Positions 8,911 to 17,810 of a DNA stretch of 64,000 bases are shown here, one piece after another. Under the pieces are notes generated by a model. It saw only the letters and a list, made by a program, of their open reading frames with translations, had not been told where the DNA came from and made no database searches. Position numbers and translations under genes: made by a program. Every line of letters starts with the position of its first letter. The stretch's first letter is position 1. The stretch is from Dyella flava (GTDB lineage: Bacteria; Pseudomonadota; Gammaproteobacteria; Xanthomonadales; Rhodanobacteraceae). The stretch is taken from the NCBI RefSeq assembly GCF_016904955.1, contig NZ_JADIKE010000026.1:1-64000 (forward strand), given 5' to 3'.

Positions 8911-11900
8911 TCACCCGCCCTTCGGGGTATAGCCCGGATTTTTTGTAAACACGCCCTCTTTGTACGCACCAACGACGCGCGACCCGGGGATATCTTCGCC
9001 GTAATTGATCTCCCATGGCTGCAATTCCGCACCCACTGAGCCGGGGTTGTTCCGGCGGTTTTGCGCTTGAATCGCCGCATTTCGGTACAGGTGATAGCCT
9101 TTCAGACCGCGACCATCAATCAGATAGGTGTATCCGCCGCGGCTTTCGCCGTAGAAATAGGCGCCTGCTCCATCTTTTCTATAAAAAGCCGAAGTCGAAA
9201 TACCCTTGCCATCGGGATCCAGCGCATCACGCCCTCCTCCAAAACCTCCTTTGAATCCGTTTACCTCACCGAGATTTTTAATCGGGGTGCGCAGCTGGAA
9301 ACCTTCCTTGAATATCGTTGACGGCTCGCGGAAATCACCGCGAAACACATAGCCATGATAGGTATATCCCTCTTCAGGTGAGCTCCATTCTATTTTCCAG
9401 GTGTCCACGACTTTTTTCTGGGCCGCATCCACCGTAATAGGTCTGTCGAGGTTGAAATCATCCTTATCTTTCCTCCTCCACCACGGCATGCCACCGCGCA
9501 GCCCCATTCGCGGCGCCACCTGCCAGTCTCCGGTCAGCGCGTTGCGTTGCACGATTGGATCATTGAAAAAGCCTGAGCTTGCCGAAAGAGAACCCGGGTC
9601 GCCGACATGCACCGCGCCGGTCTGTCTGTCGACATACACACGGCTATATTCACCATCCAATTTGGCATACAGCGCCTGATTCGCACCATCTGCATACAGG
9701 CCCTTGTATTGACCGGTCGGCACGGAGCTGACAGGCAGGTTTCCCTGGGGCAGGGTCGGGCGCTGCAGGTCCAGTTTCGATGACGGAGCGGCTACTAGCG
9801 GCCGCCTGACGCCGCGAAACGGCATCCATGCCCTCGCCCCGCCGCGGGCAGCACTGGAAGCGACGCCTGGAATACCGGTCAGCGCGCTAAGCAGCGCATC
9901 GCTCGCCGCTTGCTTGTCGCCCTGGCTGTACGCCTGATAAGACTGAAAAAGATCGGACGCGACCTCGGACATCGCCAGCGGGAACACGATGTAGCCTGGT
10001 GCAAACATGCTTGCGATCGTGGAACCAGCCCGATAGATATCTTTTGCAATATCAAGACGGTTTTCCACGGTGACTTCATTATCGGTTTTTGCCTTGGCGT
10101 CGGCATCGCTCAAAAGATGCCTGACACGATAGTCATACTGATGCTGAAAAAAATCGCCGTCGATGCGCACGCTGCCCAGTTTGCTATCGGCCGTTCCGGA
10201 TTGAGCCATGCTTTTAAGCCACGGCAGGCCCTCACGAAGCTGATGGGCACCAAACTGGCTCGCCCAATATTGCGCCACGGGACTCCACGAATCCGACTTG
10301 TCATGGTTGATCGAAGCCAACTGCTGACGCAGGTCATGCGTGAAAGCATCGCGACCGTCATAACGACGGAATGCCTTCCCGTCCGGCGCGCCCGGCGTAT
10401 AAACGACGATGCCTGGTTCGTTATCACGATCGAACATGGCGACGTCACGCATGCTGATGCCGTGCCGTCCATTCGATCCATCGAGCGCCAACCCGTATAC
10501 ATGCGTGACTTTGCCGTCACTGCCCATAGGGCGCCCGTGCGCGTCCGGAAAATCGACAACATCCATGACCATCTTATAGTCACGCTTAGTCAGGTCACCT
10601 GCGTGCAGCGCTATCTCTGCGTCGTATCGCATTTTATCGGCGTTGCCTTTCTTGACGGCGCTTAAAGCGATATCGAACGCCTCTTTTCCGTCAGGCGTTG
10701 TCGGCTCGGCAAAGGTTTGCTGGATCTTCTTGGCGTAGTTTTCTTGCAGTTCCAATTCGTCCTGCAGGTTCTCGACGTAGTCGGTATCGAGCTTTTCCGC
10801 GCCAGGACCGGATAAGACCGCTCGGTCGATCCGCCACTCCTTGGGCGCAGTATTCAGAAGCTGCTGGGCGATGACTTCCGTTAGCGGATAACGGACAGTG
10901 CCGTCTACGGTGTGGGAGCTCGGTCCAGTTATACCCGGAAGTTGAACATATGTGCGGGTTGGAATAGTGAGCGTAATCCTGGAAGGATCGATGGCGACAT
11001 GCTTGTCTTTGAGAATTTGCTGCCGAATCGTGCGGGCTGCATAGGTATCAAAACTGGGCACATCGCCATAATAATTCTGCGCGATCTCATCCTGCTCTTG
11101 AATATCCCCGGCCAACGCCCGCAAGCTTTCCTTGTCAGCATCGTTGAGGGTGAGGTTTTTCAATCGCGCCGGCAAACGGTCACGAATGAGCCGGTTATCC
11201 GCATTCCAGATTGCCAATTCCTGGCTTTCATCGCTACGCGACACATCCAGACCGCTTTCCGACAGCCATGCGCCTTGCGCAGAACTGAGCGCAGTGGTTT
11301 TCCAGGTATTGATCTGCGATTCGACCATGGCTTGTGGCAGGTCACCGGACATGCGATCTGCAAAAACCGCCGACCCCTGCTTGTCTATCGCAACGGAGAT
11401 GCGTTGCTGGTTTTGCGGCGCCTGTTTCGCCAGTATCACATGGCGAAAATCGGCATTGTTTCTAAGTTGCTCATCAAACCAATCAAGCGCTTGTTTGGCG
11501 CTGGCGAACTCCCGCAAGGTGCCATCACGTCCGGGAATGTAAAGTACGGTGGCGCCGGTTCGATCCAACCTGTCCGTCACTTTTTTCTCGACGTAGCTAT
11601 AACCTGCCGGCTTTTGCGTCATGATGACGACGCCATTGAGCGGCTCGGCCGCGTTATCACCGCCGGCCTTCACGGTATACAAGCCATGTTCCGGATCGCT
11701 GCGTTGGTGGACGTTGTTGTCGACGATGCGCTTGGCCTCGGTCGACAACTCACCCGCTTCAATGCGCTCCTTGACGTCCTGATCGAGCTGGGAAGCAAGC
11801 TGATTTTCCTGCTGAATGCGCCGTGTCATCCAATGGCTGGTGACGGGCTCGTCCCAGAATCCAGCGGATGCCTGCTCGAATCCGGCTGATTTTCCCGCTG

Positions 11901-12216
11901 TCGGTTTTGGCAGCCGGGTCAGATCAGGCAGTCCTTCTGCGGGCTTGTCGACGACGGATTGTGCCGGTACGCCGGCGAAGTCGTCATGGGTAGCGGGCTG
12001 TGTGGTTTGACGCTTTGGTCGGGGCGGTGGTGGCGTCCAACCTACGTAGCGATTGGCGTCTGAAACAGAAGCGTCAGGGAATGTCTGTTGGCTGAGGTGA
12101 GGGCTGGTTGTTGCCGCCTCGGCGAAAACATCTGACTGAGCAGCCACATGCTCGGTGGAAGAGCTGCCTTGGACCCGAGAGACCAAGGATAAATTCGTCC
12201 CATTTTGAATGCGCAC
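8911..12216 (-). CDS. Large putative toxin with dermonecrotic-toxin-like body and ADP-ribosyltransferase C-terminus
   Basis: 1101 residues, GTG start (an in-frame stop lies just upstream; Shine-Dalgarno weak). No signal peptide; the first ~75 residues are low-complexity. The middle carries a block with GIVVYTPGAPDGKAFRRYDG near residue 600, typical of dermonecrotic-toxin-like (DUF6543-type) proteins of Pseudomonas, then a hydrophobic stretch (~765-830, DIYRAGSTIASMFAPGYIVF) and a DGxxYxRVYVD repeat (~865). The C-terminal ~150 residues show the ADP-ribosyltransferase triad: VFRGDF (Arg959), GISTSAF (STS 1007-1009) and PWEINYGED (Glu1069/Glu1074), in the order of cholera/pertussis toxin A chains. 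It probably modifies a host or competitor protein; the target is unknown. It appears richer in A/T than its neighbours, suggesting transfer. Confidence 0.7.
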   Translation of the reverse strand: MRIQNGTNLSLVSRVQGSSSTEHVAAQSDVFAEAATTSPHLSQQTFPDASVSDANRYVGWTPPPPRPKRQTTQPATHDDFAGVPAQSVVDKPAEGLPDLTRLPKPTAGKSAGFEQASAGFWDEPVTSHWMTRRIQQENQLASQLDQDVKERIEAGELSTEAKRIVDNNVHQRSDPEHGLYTVKAGGDNAAEPLNGVVIMTQKPAGYSYVEKKVTDRLDRTGATVLYIPGRDGTLREFASAKQALDWFDEQLRNNADFRHVILAKQAPQNQQRISVAIDKQGSAVFADRMSGDLPQAMVESQINTWKTTALSSAQGAWLSESGLDVSRSDESQELAIWNADNRLIRDRLPARLKNLTLNDADKESLRALAGDIQEQDEIAQNYYGDVPSFDTYAARTIRQQILKDKHVAIDPSRITLTIPTRTYVQLPGITGPSSHTVDGTVRYPLTEVIAQQLLNTAPKEWRIDRAVLSGPGAEKLDTDYVENLQDELELQENYAKKIQQTFAEPTTPDGKEAFDIALSAVKKGNADKMRYDAEIALHAGDLTKRDYKMVMDVVDFPDAHGRPMGSDGKVTHVYGLALDGSNGRHGISMRDVAMFDRDNEPGIVVYTPGAPDGKAFRRYDGRDAFTHDLRQQLASINHDKSDSWSPVAQYWASQFGAHQLREGLPWLKSMAQSGTADSKLGSVRIDGDFFQHQYDYRVRHLLSDADAKAKTDNEVTVENRLDIAKDIYRAGSTIASMFAPGYIVFPLAMSEVASDLFQSYQAYSQGDKQAASDALLSALTGIPGVASSAARGGARAWMPFRGVRRPLVAAPSSKLDLQRPTLPQGNLPVSSVPTGQYKGLYADGANQALYAKLDGEYSRVYVDRQTGAVHVGDPGSLSASSGFFNDPIVQRNALTGDWQVAPRMGLRGGMPWWRRKDKDDFNLDRPITVDAAQKKVVDTWKIEWSSPEEGYTYHGYVFRGDFREPSTIFKEGFQLRTPIKNLGEVNGFKGGFGGGRDALDPDGKGISTSAFYRKDGAGAYFYGESRGGYTYLIDGRGLKGYHLYRNAAIQAQNRRNNPGSVGAELQPWEINYGEDIPGSRVVGAYKEGVFTKNPGYTPKGG

Positions 12217-12315
12217 AAAGGAGATCCCATTTTGCTAGGCATTCATGCTGTCTGGGCGGGGCAGTTTCCTGGTGATAGATGGGTAATGCAGATTCGCTTA
12301 CGCGATTTTTTGGCC

Positions 12316-12347
12316 TTTCTCCCTCTCCCTGGGGGGAGAGGGAGAAA
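12316..12347. repeat. Perfect 14-bp hairpin of CTCCCTCTCCC type
   Basis: TTTCTCCCTCTCCC (12316-12329) pairs exactly with 12334-12347 around a TGGG loop. It lies 16 bases beyond the stop of the sulfatase gene. On the minus strand it is followed by A residues rather than T residues, so it is not a canonical terminator. Similar pyrimidine/purine hairpins are frequent intergenic repeats in Xanthomonadales. Confidence 0.7.
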
Positions 12348-12362
12348 AAGCGAGTGCTGGAA

Positions 12363-14075
12363 TTACTGATAAACACCCAGATGATTAAAGATCCACGCGT
12401 AATACGACTTCACCAGTTGCTTGTCAGCGCAGTCCGCATACAAGCCGTTGCAGCGCTCACGCAACGACGTCAGCGCCGAGAAGTAGCCATCCATCGGCAG
12501 CCCCGCCGCCTTGAGCACCATGCCCGGCAAGTGCGCGATATCCATCATCGGGTAGCTGGGCAACGGCGCGCCGGGTACGTTGCTCTTGATCATGTAATAG
12601 GTAAGGTAGTCCTGATACGGCACCAACGCCGGCGGCAAGCTGCGCGGCAAGGTGCGCATCAGGTTGTCGAACGAGGGCTGATGATCACCGAAGTGCACCA
12701 GCACGGTGGGCTGAGGGCGATCGAGGAAGTCGTGTTCCAGGCCCTTCATCGCCACATCCGAATCATGCAGGCGTTGCAGATAGGTATCGAAATTCAACGC
12801 CGTGGCAGGCGGCAAGCCTTGCAGCAGATTCTGGAACTGCTTGGGCAAGGTCGACATGGGATCATCATGCGGACCATGCTGGTTGATGGTCAGGATCATG
12901 ATGAAAACCGGTTGTCCCGGCTTTTTCAGCTTGTCGTAGACCTGCTTCGCGGCGGCGAACATCTGCGTATCGGTTTCGTCCCAGTCATCAAGACCGAGTT
13001 CGCCGGCACCGTAGAAATGATCGACACCATAAGCCTTGTAAGCGTCGTGGCCATTGAGGAATTCGCCATGGGTCGGGTAGATCGCCACGGTGAGATAACC
13101 GAGCTTGCGCAGTTGTAGCGGCAGCGAGTCGCGCACATGCGGCGCCAGCACGTACGGCGCATACATGCCACCGGGCCCGAAGATATCCTGCGGCATGCCG
13201 GTGAGCGCGGCGAATTCGCTGACCCAGGTGCCGCCGCCGAACGTGTGTACCCGCATGAGGCCGGTGCCGCGCGTATGCGCATCGGGCTTGAGCATGGCCA
13301 CATCGCATTCGGGTACGTCGCAATGGGTGTACGGGGCCGGATTGAAGGTGCTTTCTTCCAGCACCTGCACGATGTCCGGGTACTGGCTGGGATCGACGGT
13401 TCCAGGGATGCCTGCCGCCGAGGCCTGCCAATCGTGCGCGGCGCGGGCGTCATCGGACATCGCCGGCAGGTGCACGCTTGAGTCGCGCAGGTTGACGAAG
13501 AAATTGGTCAGATCCGCATCGTCGGACATCTTCTCCCACGTGCCGCGCGCATGCACTTGCGCGAACGGACCGGAGGGAAGCAGGCACAGCCAGAACAACA
13601 GCGCGCAGGCGGCGATACCCGCGACACGCAGCAACGCCTGCGGCAAGGCGCGCAGCTTGGCAAACCGGCGCCGATCGCAATGCCATGCCAGCCAGAGCAC
13701 GATGGGCACGGCAATCCCCACGCAGAGGCCGACGCTGTAGATATTCGGATAACGCCGCAGCGTTTCGAACAGGCTGGAGCGCACGTAGTACACAAAATCC
13801 GCCGGCATCAGCGGCGATTCCAGATACTGCTCCTTCAGCACGGTGATCGCGCGCAGCAGTAGAAACAGGCCTCCACTGAAGACCAGGGCAAACGCCAATC
13901 GCGCAAACACGAATAGCGATGCACCGAATACACATAGCATCAAGGCCAATACGAAGCTGCGCTGTTCCAGCAACGGCTCCTGCCATGCGGTAAACCAGAC
14001 GCATACGGCAAAAAAGGCTAGTGCGCAAAACAAGGCGGTACGGTTTCGCGACATGCGAAACGGAATCGACGGCAT
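12363..14075 (-). CDS. LTA-synthase-family membrane sulfatase / phosphoglycerol transferase
   Basis: 570 residues. About five membrane segments in the first ~190 residues precede a periplasmic alkaline-phosphatase/sulfatase-fold domain. Seen: GGGTWVSEFAALTG with the presumed catalytic Thr, FIMILTINQHGPH and VHFGDHQPSF as metal-binding motifs. The family moves phosphoglycerol or phosphoethanolamine-type groups onto envelope glycans or lipids; the exact substrate cannot be read here (OpgB-like osmoregulated glucan modification is one possibility). The start at 14075 is chosen for an AGGGGGAG site 6 bases upstream; an extension to 14135 lacks one. Divergent from the nucleotidase gene. Confidence 0.8.
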   Translation of the reverse strand: MPSIPFRMSRNRTALFCALAFFAVCVWFTAWQEPLLEQRSFVLALMLCVFGASLFVFARLAFALVFSGGLFLLLRAITVLKEQYLESPLMPADFVYYVRSSLFETLRRYPNIYSVGLCVGIAVPIVLWLAWHCDRRRFAKLRALPQALLRVAGIAACALLFWLCLLPSGPFAQVHARGTWEKMSDDADLTNFFVNLRDSSVHLPAMSDDARAAHDWQASAAGIPGTVDPSQYPDIVQVLEESTFNPAPYTHCDVPECDVAMLKPDAHTRGTGLMRVHTFGGGTWVSEFAALTGMPQDIFGPGGMYAPYVLAPHVRDSLPLQLRKLGYLTVAIYPTHGEFLNGHDAYKAYGVDHFYGAGELGLDDWDETDTQMFAAAKQVYDKLKKPGQPVFIMILTINQHGPHDDPMSTLPKQFQNLLQGLPPATALNFDTYLQRLHDSDVAMKGLEHDFLDRPQPTVLVHFGDHQPSFDNLMRTLPRSLPPALVPYQDYLTYYMIKSNVPGAPLPSYPMMDIAHLPGMVLKAAGLPMDGYFSALTSLRERCNGLYADCADKQLVKSYYAWIFNHLGVYQ

Positions 14076-14243
14076 GTGGGGCTCCCCCTGTACGGCGTCG
14101 CCTCGTAGGGCGGCGCTTCGTTTTGTGGCTGTCAAAAGAGCGTCATTTTAAAGCCTTTTTACCGTCAAGAGGCCTTTGCCGGACGCGAATCGTCACCTAT
14201 ATCTGCTAGGTTCATGGTCTGTAAGCCTTCAGCCGGAACCCCC

Positions 14244-16271
14244 ATGCGCCTACGCTCTTGCTGCCTTACCGCCCTCGTCAGCGCCGTTCTGCTCGCCAGC
14301 TGCGCCAGCCAGCCGCCACAGGCCACCAAGCCGCAGCCGCTGCCCGATGGCCTGCGCGCCGACGTCGCGGTGCTGGAAACCACCGACCTGCATTCGAATA
14401 TCCTCAGCTACGACTACTACAAGCAGAAAGCCGATCCGACGCTAGGCTTTGAGCGTACGGTGACGCTGATACGCAAGGCGCGCAGTCAGTTCACTAATAG
14501 CCTGCTGTTCGATGCCGGCGACACCATCCAGGGCAGCGTGCTGGCCGATTACCAGGCGCAGGTGCAGAAAATCGGTTGCGACCAAGAGCTGGCGATCTAC
14601 AAGAGCATGGATGCCATCGGCTACGACGGCGGCACCATCGGCAATCATGAATTCAACTACGGCCTGCCCTACCTGTCGCAGGTCACCGGCACGCCGATGA
14701 ACGTGGATGGTGCCGGGCAGCAGCACTGTGCCGGCCCGCATTACCCGCTGGTGCTGGCCAATGTGAACAGCGTTCGCGATGGCAAGCCGATCTTCAAGCC
14801 GTGGACGATGATCGAACGCAAGGTGGCGGCTTTTACGCCGGACGGCAGCCAACTGAGCGTGCCGCTGAAGATCGCCATCATCGGTTTCACGCCGCCGCCG
14901 ATCATGCAGTGGGACAAGCAGAATCTGGAAGGCAAGGTAACGGTGACCGGCGTGGTGGAAGCGGCGCAGAAGTACTTGCCGGAAATCCAGGCGCAGCATC
15001 CGGATCTGGTGATTGCGATCCTGCACGGCGGCATGAACACCTCGCCGTACACGCCGGAGATGGAAAACGGCGGCTGGTATCTGGCCGGTGTGCCGGGCAT
15101 CGATGTGCTGCTGATGGGCCACGAACACACCGACTTCCCCGGCCCGCGTTTCGCCAACATGCAGGATGTCGATGACAAGCGCGGCTTTGTGCGCGGCGTG
15201 CCTGCGGTGATGGGCGGTTTCTTCGGCAAGGATCTGGGCGTGATCCGGCTGGCCCTGGTGCGCCAGCAAGATCACTGGGTGATCGACAAGAGCAAGACTA
15301 TCAGCCAGGTGTGGCCGATCTGTCCGCCGATGATGGTGGGTGGCAAGCCGACGATTTCGCCGGCCAACTGTGTGCCGGCAGATCCGCAGGTGCAACTGGT
15401 GGTCGGCAAGGTACAGCAGGCGACGATCGATTACGTCAACACGCCGATTGGCCAGACTGCGGTGCGCATGAGCACCTACTTCGCTGACGAAGGTGACATG
15501 AGCGCGCTGGCGCCGGTGAACGCCGCGCAGATCGATTACGTGCAGCAGGAGCTGCCTTCCGCCCATCCGGAACTGGCCCGCGTGCCGGTGCTGGGCTCAG
15601 CGGCGGCGTTCCGCACTGGTTTTGGCGGACCGGACGATTACACCGATGTGCTGCCGGGCCCGCTCACCCTGCGCAGTGCGGCGGATCTGTACTTTTATCC
15701 GAACACGCTCACAGCGGTAAAAGTGGATGGCCGCGGTCTCAAGGCGTGGCTGGAGCAATCGGCACAACGCTTCAACCGGATCGATCCGAACGCCACGGGC
15801 GAGCAGATGCTGATCAACGACAAGTACGTCGGCTACAACTTCGATCAGATCCAGGGTGGCATTGCCTATGTCATCGACGTCTCGAAACCGGCCGGTCAGC
15901 GCATCGTGAAGCTCATCTATCACGGCAGGCCAGTTAAGCCGTCGCAGACCTTCGTGGTGGTGACCAACAACTATCGTGCCAGCGGTGGCGGTCACTTCCC
16001 GGGGCTGGATGGCAACAATGTAGTGCTGGCGGCGCCGGATGGCACACGCGAAATTCTGGCGCGCTGGCTGCAGCAGCATCCTTCGCTCGGCAACCAGGAT
16101 CTGCCGCCTGCTTCATGGCACTTTGCACGCCTGAAGACGCATGGCCCGGTCGTGTTCACGTCGGCCAGCGACAAGCAGGCGGTGGCCGAGACCGACGGTC
16201 TGCACAACGTCAAGCAGCTGCGTGATAACGGCGACGGGACCGCGGTGTATTCGATTGATCTTGCGCACTAA
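14244..16271 (+). CDS. CpdB-like 2',3'-cyclic nucleotide phosphodiesterase / 5'-nucleotidase lipoprotein
   Basis: 675 residues. It starts with a lipoprotein signal (RLRSCCLTALVSAVLLASC, lipobox LASC), so it is probably membrane-anchored in the envelope. A calcineurin-like metallophosphatase domain follows, with TTDLHSN, FDAGDTIQGS, GNHEFNYG, LHGGMN and GHEHTDFPG in order, then the 5'-nucleotidase C-terminal domain with NNYRASGGGHFPG, a motif shared with CpdB. Likely function: recovery of phosphate and nucleosides from extracellular nucleotides. The ATG at 14244 is preferred over 14214 because it begins the signal peptide and has GGA upstream. No operon partner is obvious; the next gene starts 77 bases on. 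Confidence 0.88.
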   Translation: MRLRSCCLTALVSAVLLASCASQPPQATKPQPLPDGLRADVAVLETTDLHSNILSYDYYKQKADPTLGFERTVTLIRKARSQFTNSLLFDAGDTIQGSVLADYQAQVQKIGCDQELAIYKSMDAIGYDGGTIGNHEFNYGLPYLSQVTGTPMNVDGAGQQHCAGPHYPLVLANVNSVRDGKPIFKPWTMIERKVAAFTPDGSQLSVPLKIAIIGFTPPPIMQWDKQNLEGKVTVTGVVEAAQKYLPEIQAQHPDLVIAILHGGMNTSPYTPEMENGGWYLAGVPGIDVLLMGHEHTDFPGPRFANMQDVDDKRGFVRGVPAVMGGFFGKDLGVIRLALVRQQDHWVIDKSKTISQVWPICPPMMVGGKPTISPANCVPADPQVQLVVGKVQQATIDYVNTPIGQTAVRMSTYFADEGDMSALAPVNAAQIDYVQQELPSAHPELARVPVLGSAAAFRTGFGGPDDYTDVLPGPLTLRSAADLYFYPNTLTAVKVDGRGLKAWLEQSAQRFNRIDPNATGEQMLINDKYVGYNFDQIQGGIAYVIDVSKPAGQRIVKLIYHGRPVKPSQTFVVVTNNYRASGGGHFPGLDGNNVVLAAPDGTREILARWLQQHPSLGNQDLPPASWHFARLKTHGPVVFTSASDKQAVAETDGLHNVKQLRDNGDGTAVYSIDLAH

Positions 16272-16348
16272 GCCTGCAGCATAGCGGCACGCGCCCTGGG
16301 GACCGGTGATTGCTAGTATCCAGCCACTCTGGGGAACGGAGGGGCCGG

Positions 16349-17425
16349 ATGACGCTCGTTAGCGAATCGCAGCACGGGGCACGCAAACACCGCTGGTGGC
16401 GGGTCTTGCGCTGGACTGGCATCGGCTTGGCCGCGCTGGCCATCCTGCTCGCCGCCGGTGGCGCGTTATGGAATTGGGCGGCGACGCAGTATTACCGCGA
16501 GCACTATCCCGCGCCCGGCAAGATGTACACGGTCAATGGTCACAGCATGCACCTGTACTGCACGGGCAGCGGTTCGCCGACCTTGATCCTGGATTCCGGA
16601 CTCGGCGATGACTGGACCGTGTGGCAGAAAGTGCAGCCCACGCTTTCGAAGACTACCCGGGTCTGCTCGTACGATCGCTCGGGCCTGGGCTGGAGCGATG
16701 AGCTATCGCCCGAACACGATGCGAACACCCTGGCCGATCAGCTGCATGCACTGTTGCAGGCCGCCGATATTCGGAAACCGATCATCCTGATGGGACACTC
16801 CATGGCGGGTGTCTATGATCGTGCCTATATCGCCCATTATCCAGGTGATGTCGCAGGAATGATTTTCGTCGATGCAAGCTCACCGGACCAGTTCAAACGG
16901 TTTCCACCGCAAATCTTGGAAAATTTGCAGTCGTACTACTCCACTCGACTGAAATGGTTAACGGTGTTCGGTATTGCACGCGCTACGGGGAAGTGTGAGC
17001 AAATCGTGCCCGGCTTGGAGTTCGAGCGCGGCTTCATCTACGCCAACAACTGCAAGATTTCAGTAGTAGATACCAACTTTGCCGAGTTCAACGACATCGA
17101 CCACTCCAGTGACGAAACGCGGCACACGGGTCCTTTCAGTAACCTTCCGATACTTGTGATGACTGAAGATCCGCAAATATTTGCCAACACTGATTCTGAT
17201 TCGATACCTCCGGAGATTGGAAAAAAATCCTCGATCCTTTGGGAGAGCATGCAGGAAGACCTGAAGCATCTATCCAGCAACGGCCGCCGCATCATCGCCA
17301 AGGGCAGCGGCCATTATGTGGAAGTGGATCGCGCCGACCTGATAAACCGGGAAGTGCCGGTTTTCATCCAGCAAGTCCGCAGTGGGCAGGTGCCAGCGGA
17401 TAACGGCACGACCAAGGTCGAATGA
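16349..17425 (+). CDS. Membrane-anchored alpha/beta hydrolase
   Basis: 358 residues: a short basic N-terminus, one membrane segment (~residues 20-45, TGIGLAALAILLAAGGALWN), then an alpha/beta hydrolase domain. The nucleophile elbow is GHSMAG, with oxyanion-side LDSGLGDDW and CSYDRSGLGWS before it and GSGHYVEVD near the C-terminus providing the catalytic His. The substrate cannot be told; esterase or lipase-like chemistry is expected. Start chosen at 16349 because GGAGGGG lies just upstream. The middle of the gene (16850-17260) looks more A/T-rich than its ends. Confidence 0.82.
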   Translation: MTLVSESQHGARKHRWWRVLRWTGIGLAALAILLAAGGALWNWAATQYYREHYPAPGKMYTVNGHSMHLYCTGSGSPTLILDSGLGDDWTVWQKVQPTLSKTTRVCSYDRSGLGWSDELSPEHDANTLADQLHALLQAADIRKPIILMGHSMAGVYDRAYIAHYPGDVAGMIFVDASSPDQFKRFPPQILENLQSYYSTRLKWLTVFGIARATGKCEQIVPGLEFERGFIYANNCKISVVDTNFAEFNDIDHSSDETRHTGPFSNLPILVMTEDPQIFANTDSDSIPPEIGKKSSILWESMQEDLKHLSSNGRRIIAKGSGHYVEVDRADLINREVPVFIQQVRSGQVPADNGTTKVE

Positions 17426-17534
17426 CGCGTATCCGGCGATGCGACTGTTGCAATGGCGTAACACCTGCCGCCATCGCCATTCAGCCATCCAAACCAACCA
17501 CCATGTCTAATGCGATAGTTTCATGAAGCAACTG

Positions 17535-17564
17535 TTGACAGCCGCTGCAACGCACAACTAATGT
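17535..17564 (+). promoter_or_regulatory. Promoter of the threonine operon
   Basis: A consensus TTGACA (17535-17540) and TAATGT (17559-17564) are 18 bases apart. The predicted transcript start (about 17570-17573) falls on the ATG of the leader peptide, so the leader would be translated from a leaderless or nearly leaderless mRNA. Confidence 0.6.
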
Positions 17565-17571
17565 CGGGACC

Positions 17572-17724
17572 ATGTCGAACGCATCCGCGCCAGCACGCAT
17601 TGACTCCATCCCGGCCATTGCCGGGCGTGCGCGCGTTTCGGCGACAGCGATCATCGCCACAATTACCACCACTACCGGAACCGGAACGACCGGCTACGGG
17701 GTGGTGTCTGTGCGCGAAGAGTAA
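17572..17724 (+). CDS. thrL: Threonine operon leader peptide
   Basis: A 50-codon frame just ahead of the threonine genes. Its centre reads TAIIATITTTTGTGTTG: 9 Thr and 3 Ile within 17 residues, the composition and position of the E. coli ThrL attenuator peptide. Ribosome stalling at Thr/Ile codons when charged tRNA is scarce should change folding of the RNA that follows. It is unusually long for a leader (ThrL of E. coli has 21 residues): ~24 residues precede the regulatory run. No Shine-Dalgarno is visible and the promoter places the transcript start at the ATG. The first gene downstream begins 86 bases after the stop. Confidence 0.8.
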   Translation: MSNASAPARIDSIPAIAGRARVSATAIIATITTTTGTGTTGYGVVSVREE

Positions 17725-17738
17725 ATCTCATACGCAAC

Positions 17739-17763
17739 GGCCCCGCCCTCGAAGAGGCGGGCC
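17739..17763 (+). promoter_or_regulatory. GC-rich hairpin after the thr leader (attenuator candidate)
   Basis: CCGCCCTC (17743-17750) pairs with GAGGCGG (17754-17760) around GAA, with one bulged C. It lies 18 bases after the leader stop, where an attenuator is expected. No T-run follows, so classical intrinsic termination is doubtful. Confidence 0.4.
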
Positions 17764-17790
17764 GGCACTCCCGAACCGCCAGCGAGCAGG

Positions 17791-17807
17791 GGCCTCTACC
17801 GGAGGCC
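17791..17807 (+). promoter_or_regulatory. Hairpin covering the ribosome site of homoserine dehydrogenase
   Basis: GGCCTC (17791-17796) pairs with GAGGCC (17802-17807) around a 5-base loop. The GGAGG Shine-Dalgarno of the gene starting at 17811 lies in the loop edge and 3' arm, so folding would hide it. Together with the leader peptide this suggests control of translation initiation as well as, or instead of, termination. Confidence 0.4.
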
Positions 17808-17810
17808 ATC

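Noticed and set aside
12316..12347. Rho-independent terminator of the sulfatase gene
   Set aside because: The 14-bp stem is perfect, but T residues precede rather than follow it on the minus strand; treated as an intergenic repeat instead.
17739..17763. Classical intrinsic attenuator terminator
   Set aside because: Position and stem fit, but there is a bulge and no U-run after it; kept only as a hairpin candidate.
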